From: Pseudoxanthomonas suwonensis
GTDB lineage: Bacteria > Pseudomonadota > Gammaproteobacteria > Xanthomonadales > Xanthomonadaceae
Direction: 5' to 3'
DNA: 64,000 nucleotides
Assembly: GCF_000972865.1 (NCBI RefSeq)
Contig: NZ_CP011144.1
Location: forward strand, 992,001 to 1,056,000
Shown: one piece after another, positions 46,389 through 54,780 of the stretch
Layout of the letters: each line of letters begins with the position of its first letter
Numbering within the stretch: the stretch's first letter is position 1
The notes under the pieces: generated by a model
The model's database searches: none
What the model saw: only the letters and a program-made list of their open reading frames with translations
What the model was told of the DNA's origin: nothing
Program-made: the position numbers and the translations under genes

Positions 46389-48290
46389 TCAGGCCCGCTC
46401 CAGCAGCGCCGGCAGCGGGCAGTGCAGCACCGCGCACACGGTGCGCAGCAGTTCGGCCTCGGCCACGCTGACCTTCTGGTCGCTGGAGACCGCGTGGACC
46501 AGCGCCTCGACCAGCATTTCCTTGGCCGGCGGCGCCAGCCTGTCCAGCGGCTCCCACACCGCGTCCAGCGCCTGCACGCCCTCGGCCGGCGGTGCGTACG
46601 GCAGGTGGTCGCGCGGCAGCACCCGCTGCAACCCGGCCAGGTAGGCGCGCTGCGCCTGCATCGGCGCGCCCGGGTGGCCGGCCTCGGCCACTACCGCCAG
46701 CAGCGTGGCGAACTCCGCGCGCACGCCGGTGGCCTTGTTGCGGCCGAAGCGGGTGTGGCGCGAGGGATCCAGCGCCTCGCGCACCTGCACCTGCAGCAGC
46801 CGCGACAGGCAGTACTCGAACACCGACACCCGCCCGTCGGTGTGGACCATCGCGTCGATCGTGTCGAGGAAGGTGTCCAGTTCCGGGCGCGGCCGCTGGC
46901 GCAGCACCGGGAAGGCCAGCGAGGCCAGCGGCAGCCGCAACGACGGGTGCAGCGACTCCAGGTGCTGGCGGCGCAGCTCGAACGCGCGCTGGGCCAACGC
47001 CTCGCCGCAGCGCGCGGCCACCTCGCTGCGCTGGCGCACCGCGACCGCCGCGTCGGCGTCCAGCAGCAGGCCCACCAGCAGCGGCATCACCGCCTCGCGC
47101 TGCCGCGCCAACCCGCGCAGCTCCGGCCCGAGCTGCTCGACCAGGTCGTGCGCCCGCAGGTAGTCGTCCTCGGCCGGCGTGGCCACCTGGCTGACCACCA
47201 TCGGCGGCGTGATCACGACCTGCGCACCGGCCGGCGGCAACGGCGGCGGCCCGCCCGCGCCGGCATCGTGCGCGGCCAAGCCCAGCGCGATGTCCTCGGC
47301 CAGGCCGTCCGGCGGCGACATCCGCCAGCGCGCTTCCAGTTCCTGCAGCTGGCGCGCGTCGAAGCTCGGCTCCAGCCGGCGGATGCGATCGACCAGCGGC
47401 GGGTGGGTGGCGAACATGCCCGCCAGCGCCGTGCCGGACCCGAACAGCATGTGGCTCACTTCCTCGGCGTCGGCCTTGTCCTGCAGCTTCGAGCCGGCCG
47501 GCAGGCCGCCGATCTTCTTCAGCGCGCCGGCCAGCCCGCGCGTCTGCCGGGTGAACTGCACCGCCGAGGCGTCGGCCAGGTACTCGCGCTGGCGGCTGAC
47601 CCCGGCCTTGATCATCCGTCCGAAGAACACGCCGATGGCGCCCACCACTACCGCCACCAGCGCGGCGATCAGCACCGGCGTGCCGTCGCGGCTGCGGCCC
47701 AGGCGCCCGTAGATCAGGATCCGCTGGCCGATCAGGCTCAGCATCAGGATCCCGAACAGCACGCCCATCAGGCGGATGTTCAGGCGCATGTCGCCGTTGA
47801 GCACGTGGCTGAACTCGTGCGCGATCACGCCCTGCAGTTCATCGCGGTTGAGCCGGTCCAGCGCGCCGCGGGTCACCGCGACGGCCGCATCCGACGGGCT
47901 GTAGCCGGCGGCGAAGGCGTTGATGCCGGCCTCGTTCTCCATCACGAACAGCTTGGGCACCGGCACGCCGGACGCGATCGCGATCTCCTCGACCACGTTG
48001 CGCAGCCGCCGCAGCGAAGGATCGCGTGTGTCCTCGGGCACCCAGGTGCCGCCCATCTGCGCCGCCACCACCGCGCCGCCGCCGCGCAGCGACGCGATCC
48101 GGTACAGCGACCCCAGGCCGATCACCGCCAGGGTCAGCACGGTGGCGAACACGGTCGCGCCGATGCTGCCGGTGAACACCAGCGTGGCCAGGTCCACCGC
48201 CAGCACAATGCCGCCGACCGCCAGCGCGAACAGCAGCACCAGCCGCCCCGAGCCGCGGCGCGCCGCGGCCTGATGTTCGAAGAAGTTCAT
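46389..48290 (-). CDS. M48-family membrane metalloprotease with C-terminal TerB-like domain
   Basis: 633 residues. Two transmembrane helices near the N-terminus (about 17-40, 46-66) and two more after the active site. The zinc site is HEFSH at residues 158-162, as in HtpX, a membrane-protein quality-control protease. From about residue 330 the protein continues, unlike HtpX (about 290 residues). The last ~160 residues are helical and carry two spaced motifs, DGRVSVFE and DQKVSVAE, resembling the paired metal sites of TerB-like domains. lemA lies 21 bases upstream, a frequent pairing. Confidence 0.85.
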   Translation of the reverse strand: MNFFEHQAAARRGSGRLVLLFALAVGGIVLAVDLATLVFTGSIGATVFATVLTLAVIGLGSLYRIASLRGGGAVVAAQMGGTWVPEDTRDPSLRRLRNVVEEIAIASGVPVPKLFVMENEAGINAFAAGYSPSDAAVAVTRGALDRLNRDELQGVIAHEFSHVLNGDMRLNIRLMGVLFGILMLSLIGQRILIYGRLGRSRDGTPVLIAALVAVVVGAIGVFFGRMIKAGVSRQREYLADASAVQFTRQTRGLAGALKKIGGLPAGSKLQDKADAEEVSHMLFGSGTALAGMFATHPPLVDRIRRLEPSFDARQLQELEARWRMSPPDGLAEDIALGLAAHDAGAGGPPPLPPAGAQVVITPPMVVSQVATPAEDDYLRAHDLVEQLGPELRGLARQREAVMPLLVGLLLDADAAVAVRQRSEVAARCGEALAQRAFELRRQHLESLHPSLRLPLASLAFPVLRQRPRPELDTFLDTIDAMVHTDGRVSVFEYCLSRLLQVQVREALDPSRHTRFGRNKATGVRAEFATLLAVVAEAGHPGAPMQAQRAYLAGLQRVLPRDHLPYAPPAEGVQALDAVWEPLDRLAPPAKEMLVEALVHAVSSDQKVSVAEAELLRTVCAVLHCPLPALLERA

Positions 48291-48311
48291 GGGTGCAGGT
48301 CCGTCAACGGC

Positions 48312-48914
48312 TCAGAACTGCACCTTCGGCGCCTCGCGCACCTGGGCCTTGTCGGCGGGGATGTCGAGCAGCGCGGCATGGGCGAAGTTGAACATGCCGG
48401 CGACCACGCTGGAGGGGAAGATCTCGCGCCGGTTGTTGTAGGCCATCACCGCGTCGTTGTAGGCCTGCCGCGCGAACGCCACCCGGTTCTCGGTGGAGGA
48501 CAGTTCCTCGCTCAGCTGCATCATGTTCTGGTTGGCCTTCAGGTCCGGGTAGGCCTCGGCCACCGCCAGCAGCCGGCCGAGCACGCCGTTGAGCTGGCCC
48601 TGGCTGGCAGCCAGCTGCGCCATCTCCGCCTCGCCGCCGGGATGGGCCTTGGCCGCGGCCAGGCCGGCCTGCGCGACCGAGCGTGCGGCGACCACCGCCT
48701 CCAGGGTCTCGCGTTCGTGGCCCATGTAGGCCTTGGCGGTTTCCACCAGGTTCGGGATCAGGTCGAAACGGCGCTGCAACTGCACGTCGATCTGGGCGAA
48801 GGCGTTCTTCCAGGCGTTGCGGCTGGTCACCAGGCCGTTGTAGATGCCCACGGCCCACAGGGCCACGGCCACCAGGACGCCCAAAAACACCAACAGGATC
48901 AACAAACTGCCCAT
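48312..48914 (-). CDS. LemA family protein
   Basis: 200 residues. One N-terminal transmembrane helix (about residues 3-25) with the N-terminus outside, then a long helical bundle. The LemA signatures YNGLVTSRNAWKNAFAQIDVQLQRRFDLIPNLVE and FARQAYNDAVMAYNNRREIFP are present. Function is unclear; the family often accompanies M48 proteases, as here, where the protease gene starts 21 bases downstream in the same direction. Confidence 0.93.
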   Translation of the reverse strand: MGSLLILLVFLGVLVAVALWAVGIYNGLVTSRNAWKNAFAQIDVQLQRRFDLIPNLVETAKAYMGHERETLEAVVAARSVAQAGLAAAKAHPGGEAEMAQLAASQGQLNGVLGRLLAVAEAYPDLKANQNMMQLSEELSSTENRVAFARQAYNDAVMAYNNRREIFPSSVVAGMFNFAHAALLDIPADKAQVREAPKVQF

Positions 48915-48992
48915 TCATCTTCTCCTGGTTTGTGCACACATGGAAACCGGCGCTAGAATCGGCCGCAGCGGTAGCTTACAGGCATCAAAACC

Positions 48993-50384
48993 ATGAAAGA
49001 CGGGCGCGTCCGGCCGACCAGGCCACGGGGAATCCGACCGCTGACCACGGGTTCACTGAGCATGGGTTCGCTGGCACTGCTGCTGGCGATGGCGCTTCCC
49101 TCCACCGCGCAGACCCCGACGCTGTCGCCGTCGGCGCTGCCGCCACCGACCCAGCCGCTGCCCTACCGCGTCTATGCCAACGCCGGCGTGCAGCCGGTGG
49201 CACCCGGTTTCGACGTCGCCCGCTTCGAGGCGCTGGCCGAGCAGCTGGTCCAGGGCCAGCGCATTCCCGGCATGGCGATGGCGATCGTGCACAACGGCCG
49301 CGTCCTCAGCGCGCGCGGCTACGGCGTCACCGACGTGGTCCGCCCGCAGCCGGTCGACTCGCACACCGTGTTCCGCCTGGCTTCGCTGTCCAAGGCCTTC
49401 GCCGGCACCATGACCGGCCTGCTGGTCAACGACGGCAGCCTGCGCTGGGACAGCAAGGTCTCCGACTACGTGCCCGGCTTCCAGCTGGCCGAACCCGGCT
49501 ACGCCGACCAGGTCACCGTGGCCGACCTGCTCAGCCACCGCGTCGGCCTGAAGGCGCACAACGCCTACGATCGCGACATCGAAGGCAACGCCGAGTACTA
49601 CCAGGTGGCGCAGAAGCTCGGGGCGGCGCCGCTGACCTGCCCGCCCGGCCAGTGCTACGCCTACCAGAACGTGGCCTTCAGCCTGGTCGGCGACGTGGTC
49701 TTCGCCGCCTCGGGCACCTTCTACGAACAGGCGGTGCAGCGCCGCCTGCTCGAACCGCTGGGCATGAACGACGCCAGCCTGGGCCTGGCCGGGATCGAAT
49801 CCAGCCCGCGCTGGGCGCGGCCGCACGTGCGCAGCCGCAACGGCTGGGTCTCGGTCAGTCCCAAGCCGACCTATTACCGCCTGCCGCCCGCCGCCGGGGT
49901 CAACGCCAGCATCAGCGACATGGCGCAGTGGCTGCTCGCGCAGACCGGCCACCGCCCCGACGTGCTGTCGGCGCCGCTGCTGGCCACGCTGCACGCGCCG
50001 GTGGTGTCCACCCCGGGCGAGATGCGCTCGGGCTGGCGCCGCGACCGCGTGCATGCCGCCAGCTACGCGCTGGGCTGGCGCGTGTTCGACTACGCCGGCG
50101 AGCAAGTGGTGTTCCATGCCGGCGCGGTACAGGGCTACCGCGGGCTGACCGCGGTGCTGCCCGACCGCGACCTGGGCATTGCCATCCTCTGGAACAGCGA
50201 AAGCTCGCTGCCCAGCGGCCTGCTGCCGACCATCATCGACCGCGCGGTCGGCCTGCCGGCGCAGCGCTGGCTGGACGTGGACACCGACTTCGGCGCCGAC
50301 AACCTGATGGCCGACGGCGCCACGCCCGAACCGGTCCAGCCGCAGGGCACCTCGTCCTCGTCGTCGGTCGCCTCGCCGCACTGA
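48993..50384 (+). CDS. Class-C beta-lactamase-like serine hydrolase, exported
   Basis: 463 residues, with a signal-like hydrophobic stretch near 27-40. Motifs of the beta-lactamase/D-peptidase fold are complete: SLSK at 131-134, YQN from Y224 and HAG from H375, the last in the KTG position. Such proteins may be esterases, D-aminopeptidases or beta-lactamases; HAG is more usual in esterase/peptidase members (EstB-like) than in AmpC. The tail is Ser/Pro-rich (GTSSSSSVASPH). Divergent from lemA across 78 bases. Confidence 0.85.
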   Translation: MKDGRVRPTRPRGIRPLTTGSLSMGSLALLLAMALPSTAQTPTLSPSALPPPTQPLPYRVYANAGVQPVAPGFDVARFEALAEQLVQGQRIPGMAMAIVHNGRVLSARGYGVTDVVRPQPVDSHTVFRLASLSKAFAGTMTGLLVNDGSLRWDSKVSDYVPGFQLAEPGYADQVTVADLLSHRVGLKAHNAYDRDIEGNAEYYQVAQKLGAAPLTCPPGQCYAYQNVAFSLVGDVVFAASGTFYEQAVQRRLLEPLGMNDASLGLAGIESSPRWARPHVRSRNGWVSVSPKPTYYRLPPAAGVNASISDMAQWLLAQTGHRPDVLSAPLLATLHAPVVSTPGEMRSGWRRDRVHAASYALGWRVFDYAGEQVVFHAGAVQGYRGLTAVLPDRDLGIAILWNSESSLPSGLLPTIIDRAVGLPAQRWLDVDTDFGADNLMADGATPEPVQPQGTSSSSSVASPH

Positions 50385-50636
50385 CGACCCGCCGGGCGGC
50401 CGCATGGCCGCCACGCACGGGAAACCCCGCGACCTGTCGTCCCGGCGAGACGCTTCGCCACAGCCGAAGTGCTCCATAGCAGCCGTATGGCCGGTCATGG
50501 CTGCTCGAGCCTGGGGATCCAATGACTAGTCAAAGTCGCTGGCATCGGCCGGGGGCCGCCGTCCTTGGGCGGCGTGGCGGTCGTGGCTTCCATGGCCTGG
50601 CGAAAAGACACCGCGATCTGACGGTTCCGGGCCTCC

Positions 50637-50733
50637 TGTAGGAGCCCAGCTTGCTGGCGACCGGGCGTCGGAACCATGACGGCGTCGCCTGGGCCGAGGG
50701 CGTCGTGTCGCCGGCTGAACCCGGCTCCTACAA
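50637..50733. repeat. GTAG REP unit (paired)
   Basis: Head TGTAGGAGCCCAGCTTGCTG; inverted end GGCTGAACCCGGCTCCTACA. The linker to the next unit (ACAGCCACGGCG...) matches the linkers of the five-unit array. Confidence 0.9.
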
Positions 50734-50756
50734 CAGCCACGGCGCGTCCGCTTTTC

Positions 50757-50853
50757 TGTAGGAGCTGACTTCAGTCGGCGACACGGGCGTCGGGATCACG
50801 GGGGTGTCGCCTGGGCCGACGGCGTCGCATCGCGGGCAAGCCCGGCTCCTACA
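50757..50853. repeat. GTAG REP unit (paired)
   Basis: Head TGTAGGAGCTGACTTCAGTC; inverted end CAAGCCCGGCTCCTACA. It ends 54 bases before structured repeat copy B. Confidence 0.9.
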
Positions 50854-50907
50854 GAACAGCGCGGCGGCGGCTGTTGCTAGCTACGACCCCGACGTTCCCG
50901 AAGACGT

Positions 50908-51006
50908 GGCAGTGCGGGTGTGTTGCGACAGCGGCCAGGGATGGCCGCGTCGGCGAGTCGGCACAGGGACGTGCCGTCGAGACGACCGCAACATACCCGC
51001 ACTGCC
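50908..51006 (+). repeat. Three-way-junction structured repeat, copy B
   Basis: A 20-bp stem (50908-50927 with 50987-51006), perfect except for one G.U on the plus strand. It encloses GCGGCCA-GGGA-TGGCCGC (7 bp) and GGCAC-AGGGAC-GTGCC (5 bp). The stem sequence is close to copy C; orientation is opposite to A and C. Confidence 0.85.
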
Positions 51007-51063
51007 GCGGCTCAGCCCGAAACCGGCCGCCCCAGGCGCTCTTGCGGCTGCCTCGGCCGGCGC

Positions 51064-51085
51064 GGCCCATTCCCTTGAATGGGCC
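51064..51085. other. Perfect hairpin beside the H1-like terminator
   Basis: A 9-bp stem GGCCCATTC/GAATGGGCC with a CCTT loop, eight bases beyond the terminator of the H1-like gene. It may act as a second stop signal. Confidence 0.5.
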
Positions 51086-51093
51086 AAGAACAT

Positions 51094-51132
51094 AAAAAAA
51101 ACTCCCCCCCCGCTGGGCATCGGGGAGGGAGT
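51094..51132 (-). terminator. Rho-independent terminator of the H1-like gene
   Basis: On the minus strand ACTCCCTCCCC pairs with GGGGGGGGAGT (one mismatch) and is followed by TTTTTTT. It lies 28 bases after the stop. Confidence 0.9.
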
Positions 51133-51159
51133 CATTTCGGTACGGCTATCGGGGTTGGA

Positions 51160-51603
51160 TCAGATCAGCGGAGCCGGGGTAGCCGGCAGCGCGACCGGGG
51201 CCGCCTTCTTCTTGGCGACCTTCTTCTTGGCGGCCTTCTTGGCCGGCTTCTTGGCGGCGGCCTTCTTCGCGGCCTTCTTCACAGCCTTCTTGGCGACCTT
51301 CTTCTTGGCGACCTTCTTCACCGCCTTCTTGGCGGCCTTCTTGGCGACCTTCTTCTTGGCGGCCTTCTTCACCACCTTCTTGGCGGCGGCCTTCTTCGCG
51401 GTCTTCTTCACCGCCTTCTTGGCGACCTTCTTCTTGGCGGCCTTCCTCACCACCTTCTTGGCGGCGGCCTTCTTCACGGCCTTCTTGGCGACCTTCTTCT
51501 TGGCGGCCTTCTTCACCGCCTTCTTGGCGCCGGCCTTCTTGGCGACCTTCTTCACCGCCTTCTTGGCGGCCGGTTTCTTTTTCGCAGCTTTCTTCGTTGC
51601 CAT
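51160..51603 (-). CDS. Histone H1-like lysine/alanine-rich DNA-binding protein
   Basis: 147 residues built almost wholly of KKA, KKV and AKK repeats; only the last ~15 residues (PVALPATPAPLI) differ. It resembles eukaryotic H1 tails, chlamydial Hc1/Hc2, and the H1-like proteins of Xanthomonads and Bordetella, which bind and compact DNA. There is no folded domain. The DNA is strongly repetitive (GCGGCCTTCTTGGC-like units), so copy number may vary between strains. A GAGGAG site precedes the ATG. A long leader and a clear terminator frame it. Confidence 0.9.
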   Translation of the reverse strand: MATKKAAKKKPAAKKAVKKVAKKAGAKKAVKKAAKKKVAKKAVKKAAAKKVVRKAAKKKVAKKAVKKTAKKAAAKKVVKKAAKKKVAKKAAKKAVKKVAKKKVAKKAVKKAAKKAAAKKPAKKAAKKKVAKKKAAPVALPATPAPLI

Positions 51604-51882
51604 GGTTGGCTCCTCGTCAGTGAACTACGGATGGGTAACGCCCAGTGCGAAAACCCGCGGCGGAAGCCGCCGGGGGGAGTCCGTCGGCGCGATACGCACG
51701 TCGATACGGATACGGGAAAACCCGCGCGATGCGGATGCGCGGGCGGTAGATCGGGGATTCGCTGCTTTTCTTGGAGGGAAGCGGGCCTGATCCACCGTCT
51801 GAAGGTTCCTGGCGGATGCCCGAGTTGTGCTTCGCGTTGTGGTGTTGATTCGACTCACTCGCTTCGGCAGGCAGCGTCTGCT
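51604..51882 (-). other. Long 5' leader of the H1-like gene with terminator-like hairpins
   Basis: If the promoter at 51889-51917 is right, the mRNA starts about 280 bases before the ATG. On the minus strand the leader holds a 7-bp hairpin CCCGCGC/GCGCGGG followed by TTTT (51717-51743). It also holds a second, bulged GC hairpin followed by TTTT (51650-51674). A 77-codon open frame with a GTG start (51858 to 51625) spans it. The layout would suit attenuation; nothing proves it. Confidence 0.5.
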
Positions 51883-51888
51883 GGGCGA

Positions 51889-51917
51889 AACCTAATCACG
51901 GTTTTTTTCACTGTCAA
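51889..51917 (-). promoter_or_regulatory. Putative sigma-70 promoter of the H1-like gene
   Basis: Minus strand: perfect -35 TTGACA (51912-51917), a 17-base spacer containing seven A residues, then TAGGTT (51889-51894) as a weak -10. Confidence 0.6.
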
Positions 51918-52420
51918 CACCCGTGCGCGATTTTTTTTCCGGCGGCGCGACCGGCCGCCGCCGCAGCGCGGCGCTGCGCGCGACGGCGCGCGCCGCCCGC
52001 GATCCGTGCCGGCGTCGAGTGCGTTGCAAACCGATGCGGAAAACAAGTGCTTTTTTCGCAGGCGCATCCACACGCATCGTTTCGACAACCTGCGTCGCCG
52101 CGAACGCGGGGGTGTGGCGAAGCTGCCCGCACGCCCTTTCCGGCCGCGAAAAAAAATCCGCGCCGGGCGCCTTTGTTTCGCGTCGCACAAGCCGATTTGC
52201 GCAGAACTGCGCAAGCCCGCGACACCGCCATCGACGCGTCGCGCCGCCTTCCATGCATCGTTCGCGATCGGAAACGGCGACGGCGACGGCGCGCGCCCGG
52301 GTTCGATCGCCGCCGCGCGCCGCACATGTCGCGAAGGCATCTGCTCATTCCCTGGATGCGGGAGGAACCTTCGCCCGCGCCGGTGCCCGGGCACGACATG
52401 GGCACCGGCACCGGCGGCGC
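51918..52420. other. ~500-base non-coding region with A/T tracts
   Basis: Between the H1-like promoter and the gcvH terminator. Runs of 6-8 A or T punctuate very GC-rich DNA, for example near 51931, 52051 and 52147, plus the tracts at both borders. Several frames are open but the predicted peptides are basic, low-complexity and disagree with each other, so no gene is called. Bent or easily melted DNA upstream of a nucleoid-protein gene is possible. Confidence 0.45.
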
Positions 52421-52450
52421 AAAAAAAACGCCCGCCGGAGGCGGGCGTTT
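52421..52450 (-). terminator. Rho-independent terminator of gcvH
   Basis: Minus strand: a perfect 10-bp stem AAACGCCCGC/GCGGGCGTTT followed by five more T. It lies 35 bases after the gcvH stop. Confidence 0.92.
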
Positions 52451-52484
52451 CCAGGAATCCTGGACGGATCGCGAAGGCCGCGGA

Positions 52485-52880
52485 TCAGTCGTCCTCGCCC
52501 TCGATCAGCTCGGCGTAGTCGTCCGGGGCGAGCAGTTCGGCCAGCTGGTCGGCGTCGCTGGACTCGACCACGAACAGCCAGCCCTCGCCGTAGGCGTCCT
52601 CGTTGATGGTCTCCGGCTTGTCGGCCAGCGCCGAGTTGACCTCGACGATCGTGCCGCTGACCGGGGCGTACACGTCCGAGGCGGCCTTGACCGACTCCAC
52701 CACCGCCACCGCGTTGCCGGCCTCGACGCTGTCGCCGACATTGGGCAGCTCGACGTAGACCAGGTCGCCGAGCAGGCCCTGGGCATGGTCGGAGATACCG
52801 ACGGTGACGCGGCCGTTGCCTTCGACGCGCGCCCACTCGTGGGACTTGAGGAACTTGAGGTCGCCGGGGATCTCGCTCAT
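52485..52880 (-). CDS. gcvH: Glycine cleavage system H protein
   Basis: Lipoyl carrier that shuttles the aminomethyl group of glycine between the P, T and L proteins. 131 residues. The lipoylated Lys is K65 in [47 protein letters not shown] is the family N-terminal region. The start at 52880 is [10 protein letters not shown]; an ATG six codons earlier is less likely. gcvT lies upstream on the same strand; gcvP is not in the window. Confidence 0.97.
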   Translation of the reverse strand: MSEIPGDLKFLKSHEWARVEGNGRVTVGISDHAQGLLGDLVYVELPNVGDSVEAGNAVAVVESVKAASDVYAPVSGTIVEVNSALADKPETINEDAYGEGWLFVVESSDADQLAELLAPDDYAELIEGEDD

Positions 52881-52986
52881 GGGGGCTGCTCCGGTCACGC
52901 GATGGGTTCTGGATGGGCGGCTAGTTTAGCGGAGGACTCCGCCGCACTGGCAAACGGCCGGCGCGGCGCGCGCCGGCCGCGGCAGG

Positions 52987-54093
52987 TCAACCGAGCACGC
53001 CGGGCTGGGCCTGGCCGTCGCGCACGAACGGGAATTTCACCACCCGCACCGGCACCTCGCGGCCGCGGATGTCGACCCGGACCTGGCCCGGATCGCCGGC
53101 CGGCACGCGCGCGAACGCGATCGCCTTGCCCAGGGTCGGGGAGAAGGTGCCCGACAGGATCTCGCCCTCGCCCTGCGCGGTGAGCACCTTCTGCCCGTGG
53201 CGCAGCACGCCCTTCTCGTCCATCACCAGGCCGAGCAGCTGGCGCGGGGTGCCGGCGGCCTTCTGCGCCTCCAGCTCGGCGCGGCCGATGAAGTCGCGGC
53301 CGTCGTCCAGGGTCACGGTCCAGGCCAGCGCGGCTTCCCACGGGGTGGTCGTCTCGTCCATGTCCTGGCCGTAGAGGTTCATGCCCGCCTCCAGGCGCAG
53401 GGTGTCGCGCGCGCCGAGCCCGGCCGGCTTGACCCCGGCCTCCAGCAGCGCGTTCCAGAACGCGACCGCGTCGGCTTCCGGCAGCACGATCTCGAACCCG
53501 TCCTCGCCGGTGTAGCCGGTGCGTGCCAGGAACAGCGGCACGCCGGCCGCGGACTGCGCCTCGACCGCGGCGAAGCGGCCCAGCTTCTCTGCCGCCGCGC
53601 GGTCGGACTCGCGCAGCAGGCCGACCACGCGCTCGCGCGCCTGCGGGCCCTGCACCGCGACCATGGCGAAGTCCGGCCGCTCGGTCACCTCGACCCCGAA
53701 CGCGGCGGCCTGCTGCTGGATCCAGCCCAGGTCCTTGTCGCGGGTGGCGGCATTGACCACCAGGCGGAAGAACGACTCGCCCAGGTAGTAGGTGATCAGG
53801 TCGTCGATCACCCCGCCGCGCTCGTCGAGCATGCACGAGTACAGCGCCTTGCCCGGCACCTTGAGCTTGTCCACCGAGTTGGCCAGCAGCCGGCGCAGGA
53901 ACTCGCGCACCCGCTCGCCGCGCAGGTCGACCACGGTCATGTGGCTGACGTCGAACATGCCGGCCTCGCGCCGGACCAGGTGGTGCTCGTCGAGCTGCGA
54001 GCCGTAGTGGATCGGCATGTCCCAGCCGCCGAAGTCGACCATCTTGGCGCCGAGCGCGCGGTGGGTGTCGTTGAGGACGGTCTTGCGGGTCAT
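52987..54093 (-). CDS. gcvT: Glycine cleavage system T protein (aminomethyltransferase)
   Basis: Transfers the methylene group from the H-protein-bound intermediate to tetrahydrofolate, releasing ammonia. 368 residues. [43 protein letters not shown] and the Asp in NLYGQDMDE are the folate-binding hallmarks. gcvH follows after 106 bases in the same direction, so an operon is likely. Confidence 0.96.
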   Translation of the reverse strand: MTRKTVLNDTHRALGAKMVDFGGWDMPIHYGSQLDEHHLVRREAGMFDVSHMTVVDLRGERVREFLRRLLANSVDKLKVPGKALYSCMLDERGGVIDDLITYYLGESFFRLVVNAATRDKDLGWIQQQAAAFGVEVTERPDFAMVAVQGPQARERVVGLLRESDRAAAEKLGRFAAVEAQSAAGVPLFLARTGYTGEDGFEIVLPEADAVAFWNALLEAGVKPAGLGARDTLRLEAGMNLYGQDMDETTTPWEAALAWTVTLDDGRDFIGRAELEAQKAAGTPRQLLGLVMDEKGVLRHGQKVLTAQGEGEILSGTFSPTLGKAIAFARVPAGDPGQVRVDIRGREVPVRVVKFPFVRDGQAQPGVLG

Positions 54094-54292
54094 GGCGGTC
54101 TCGCGGAAAGGAAGACCGCCATTATCCCAGATGCGGCGGATTCCTCCGCCAAACGCCTTTCCGGCGGGCGCGCTGTCCTTCTCCCTCCGGGACTAGGTGC
54201 CCTCGGGGTAGAAGGTGCCCGAAGGGCGGATGAGGGTACGGAGGAGCGACGGACGCTTGAACTCACGCAGCCTCACCCGACCCTCTCCCCAA

Positions 54293-54315
54293 CCCCTCTC
54301 CCGAAGGGAGAGGGG
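54293..54315 (-). terminator. CCCCTCTCCC hairpin after nfeD
   Basis: A perfect 10-bp stem (CCCCTCTCCC/GGGAGAGGGG, GAA loop) 31 bases beyond the stop, with another CCCTCTCCCC copy adjoining. It is a widespread intergenic hairpin type; the T tract is absent. Confidence 0.5.
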
Positions 54316-54345
54316 CTCAGGCGGCAGCGACGATGACTGCGGTGC

Positions 54346-54777
54346 TCACGCCTCCTGCACCTTCAGCACCATGCCGTTCACCGCGACCACCCGGACCGGG
54401 GTGCCGGCCGGCAGGTCGGGGCCTTCCACCACCCAGAAGGCATCGCCCAGCTTGACCCGCCCGCGGCCGGCGACGATGGCCTGGTCGAGCGGGGCGACCA
54501 GGCCGACGGTCTGCTCGGCGCGGCGGTTGAGCAGCGGCTGGTCGCTCTGGCGCGCGCCCTTGCGGAACCAGCGCCGGTAGACCTGGATGGAGACGAAGCT
54601 CAGCACCACGAACGCCGCCACCTGCGCCAGCACCGGGATGTCCGGCACCAGCAGCACCGCCAGGAACACCGCCACCGCGGCGAAGCCCATCCACAGCAGG
54701 AAGGCGCCCGGCGCCAGCGTCTCGGCCGCGATCAGCAGCAGCGCCAGTGCCGCCCAGGCCACCACGTCGACGCGCAT
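54346..54777 (-). CDS. NfeD-like membrane protein
   Basis: 143 residues. Three or four transmembrane helices in the first ~75 residues, then a soluble OB-fold domain (about 85-143; VGLVAPLDQAIVAGRGRVKLGDAFW), as in short NfeD/YbbK proteins. These pair with SPFH proteins in membrane microdomains. The SPFH gene ends 3 bases upstream, so the two form an operon. Confidence 0.9.
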   Translation of the reverse strand: MRVDVVAWAALALLLIAAETLAPGAFLLWMGFAAVAVFLAVLLVPDIPVLAQVAAFVVLSFVSIQVYRRWFRKGARQSDQPLLNRRAEQTVGLVAPLDQAIVAGRGRVKLGDAFWVVEGPDLPAGTPVRVVAVNGMVLKVQEA

Positions 54778-54780
54778 GGC

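Larger units (their letters stand above)
50385..51063. other. 679-base repeat-rich spacer
   Basis: No gene seen. It contains two REP units, structured repeat copy B and a short, comparatively AT-rich patch at 50503-50535 of unknown meaning. Confidence 0.6.

Noticed and set aside
50503..50535. BamHI-like GGATCC and SpeI-like ACTAGT sites close together, suggesting vector sequence
   Set aside because: The spacing and surrounding bases do not match a common polylinker, and the flanks are ordinary chromosomal spacer with native repeats. Two six-base sites can co-occur by chance.
51855..52411. Possible basic small genes in the A/T-tract region
   Set aside because: Several overlapping frames in different phases look equally plausible, none has a recognisable domain, ribosome-binding site or family length. 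Reported as non-coding.
54293..54315. CCCCTCTCCC hairpin as a novel element
   Set aside because: This palindrome type is a common intergenic hairpin in many high-GC proteobacteria, and it lies where a terminator for nfeD is expected.
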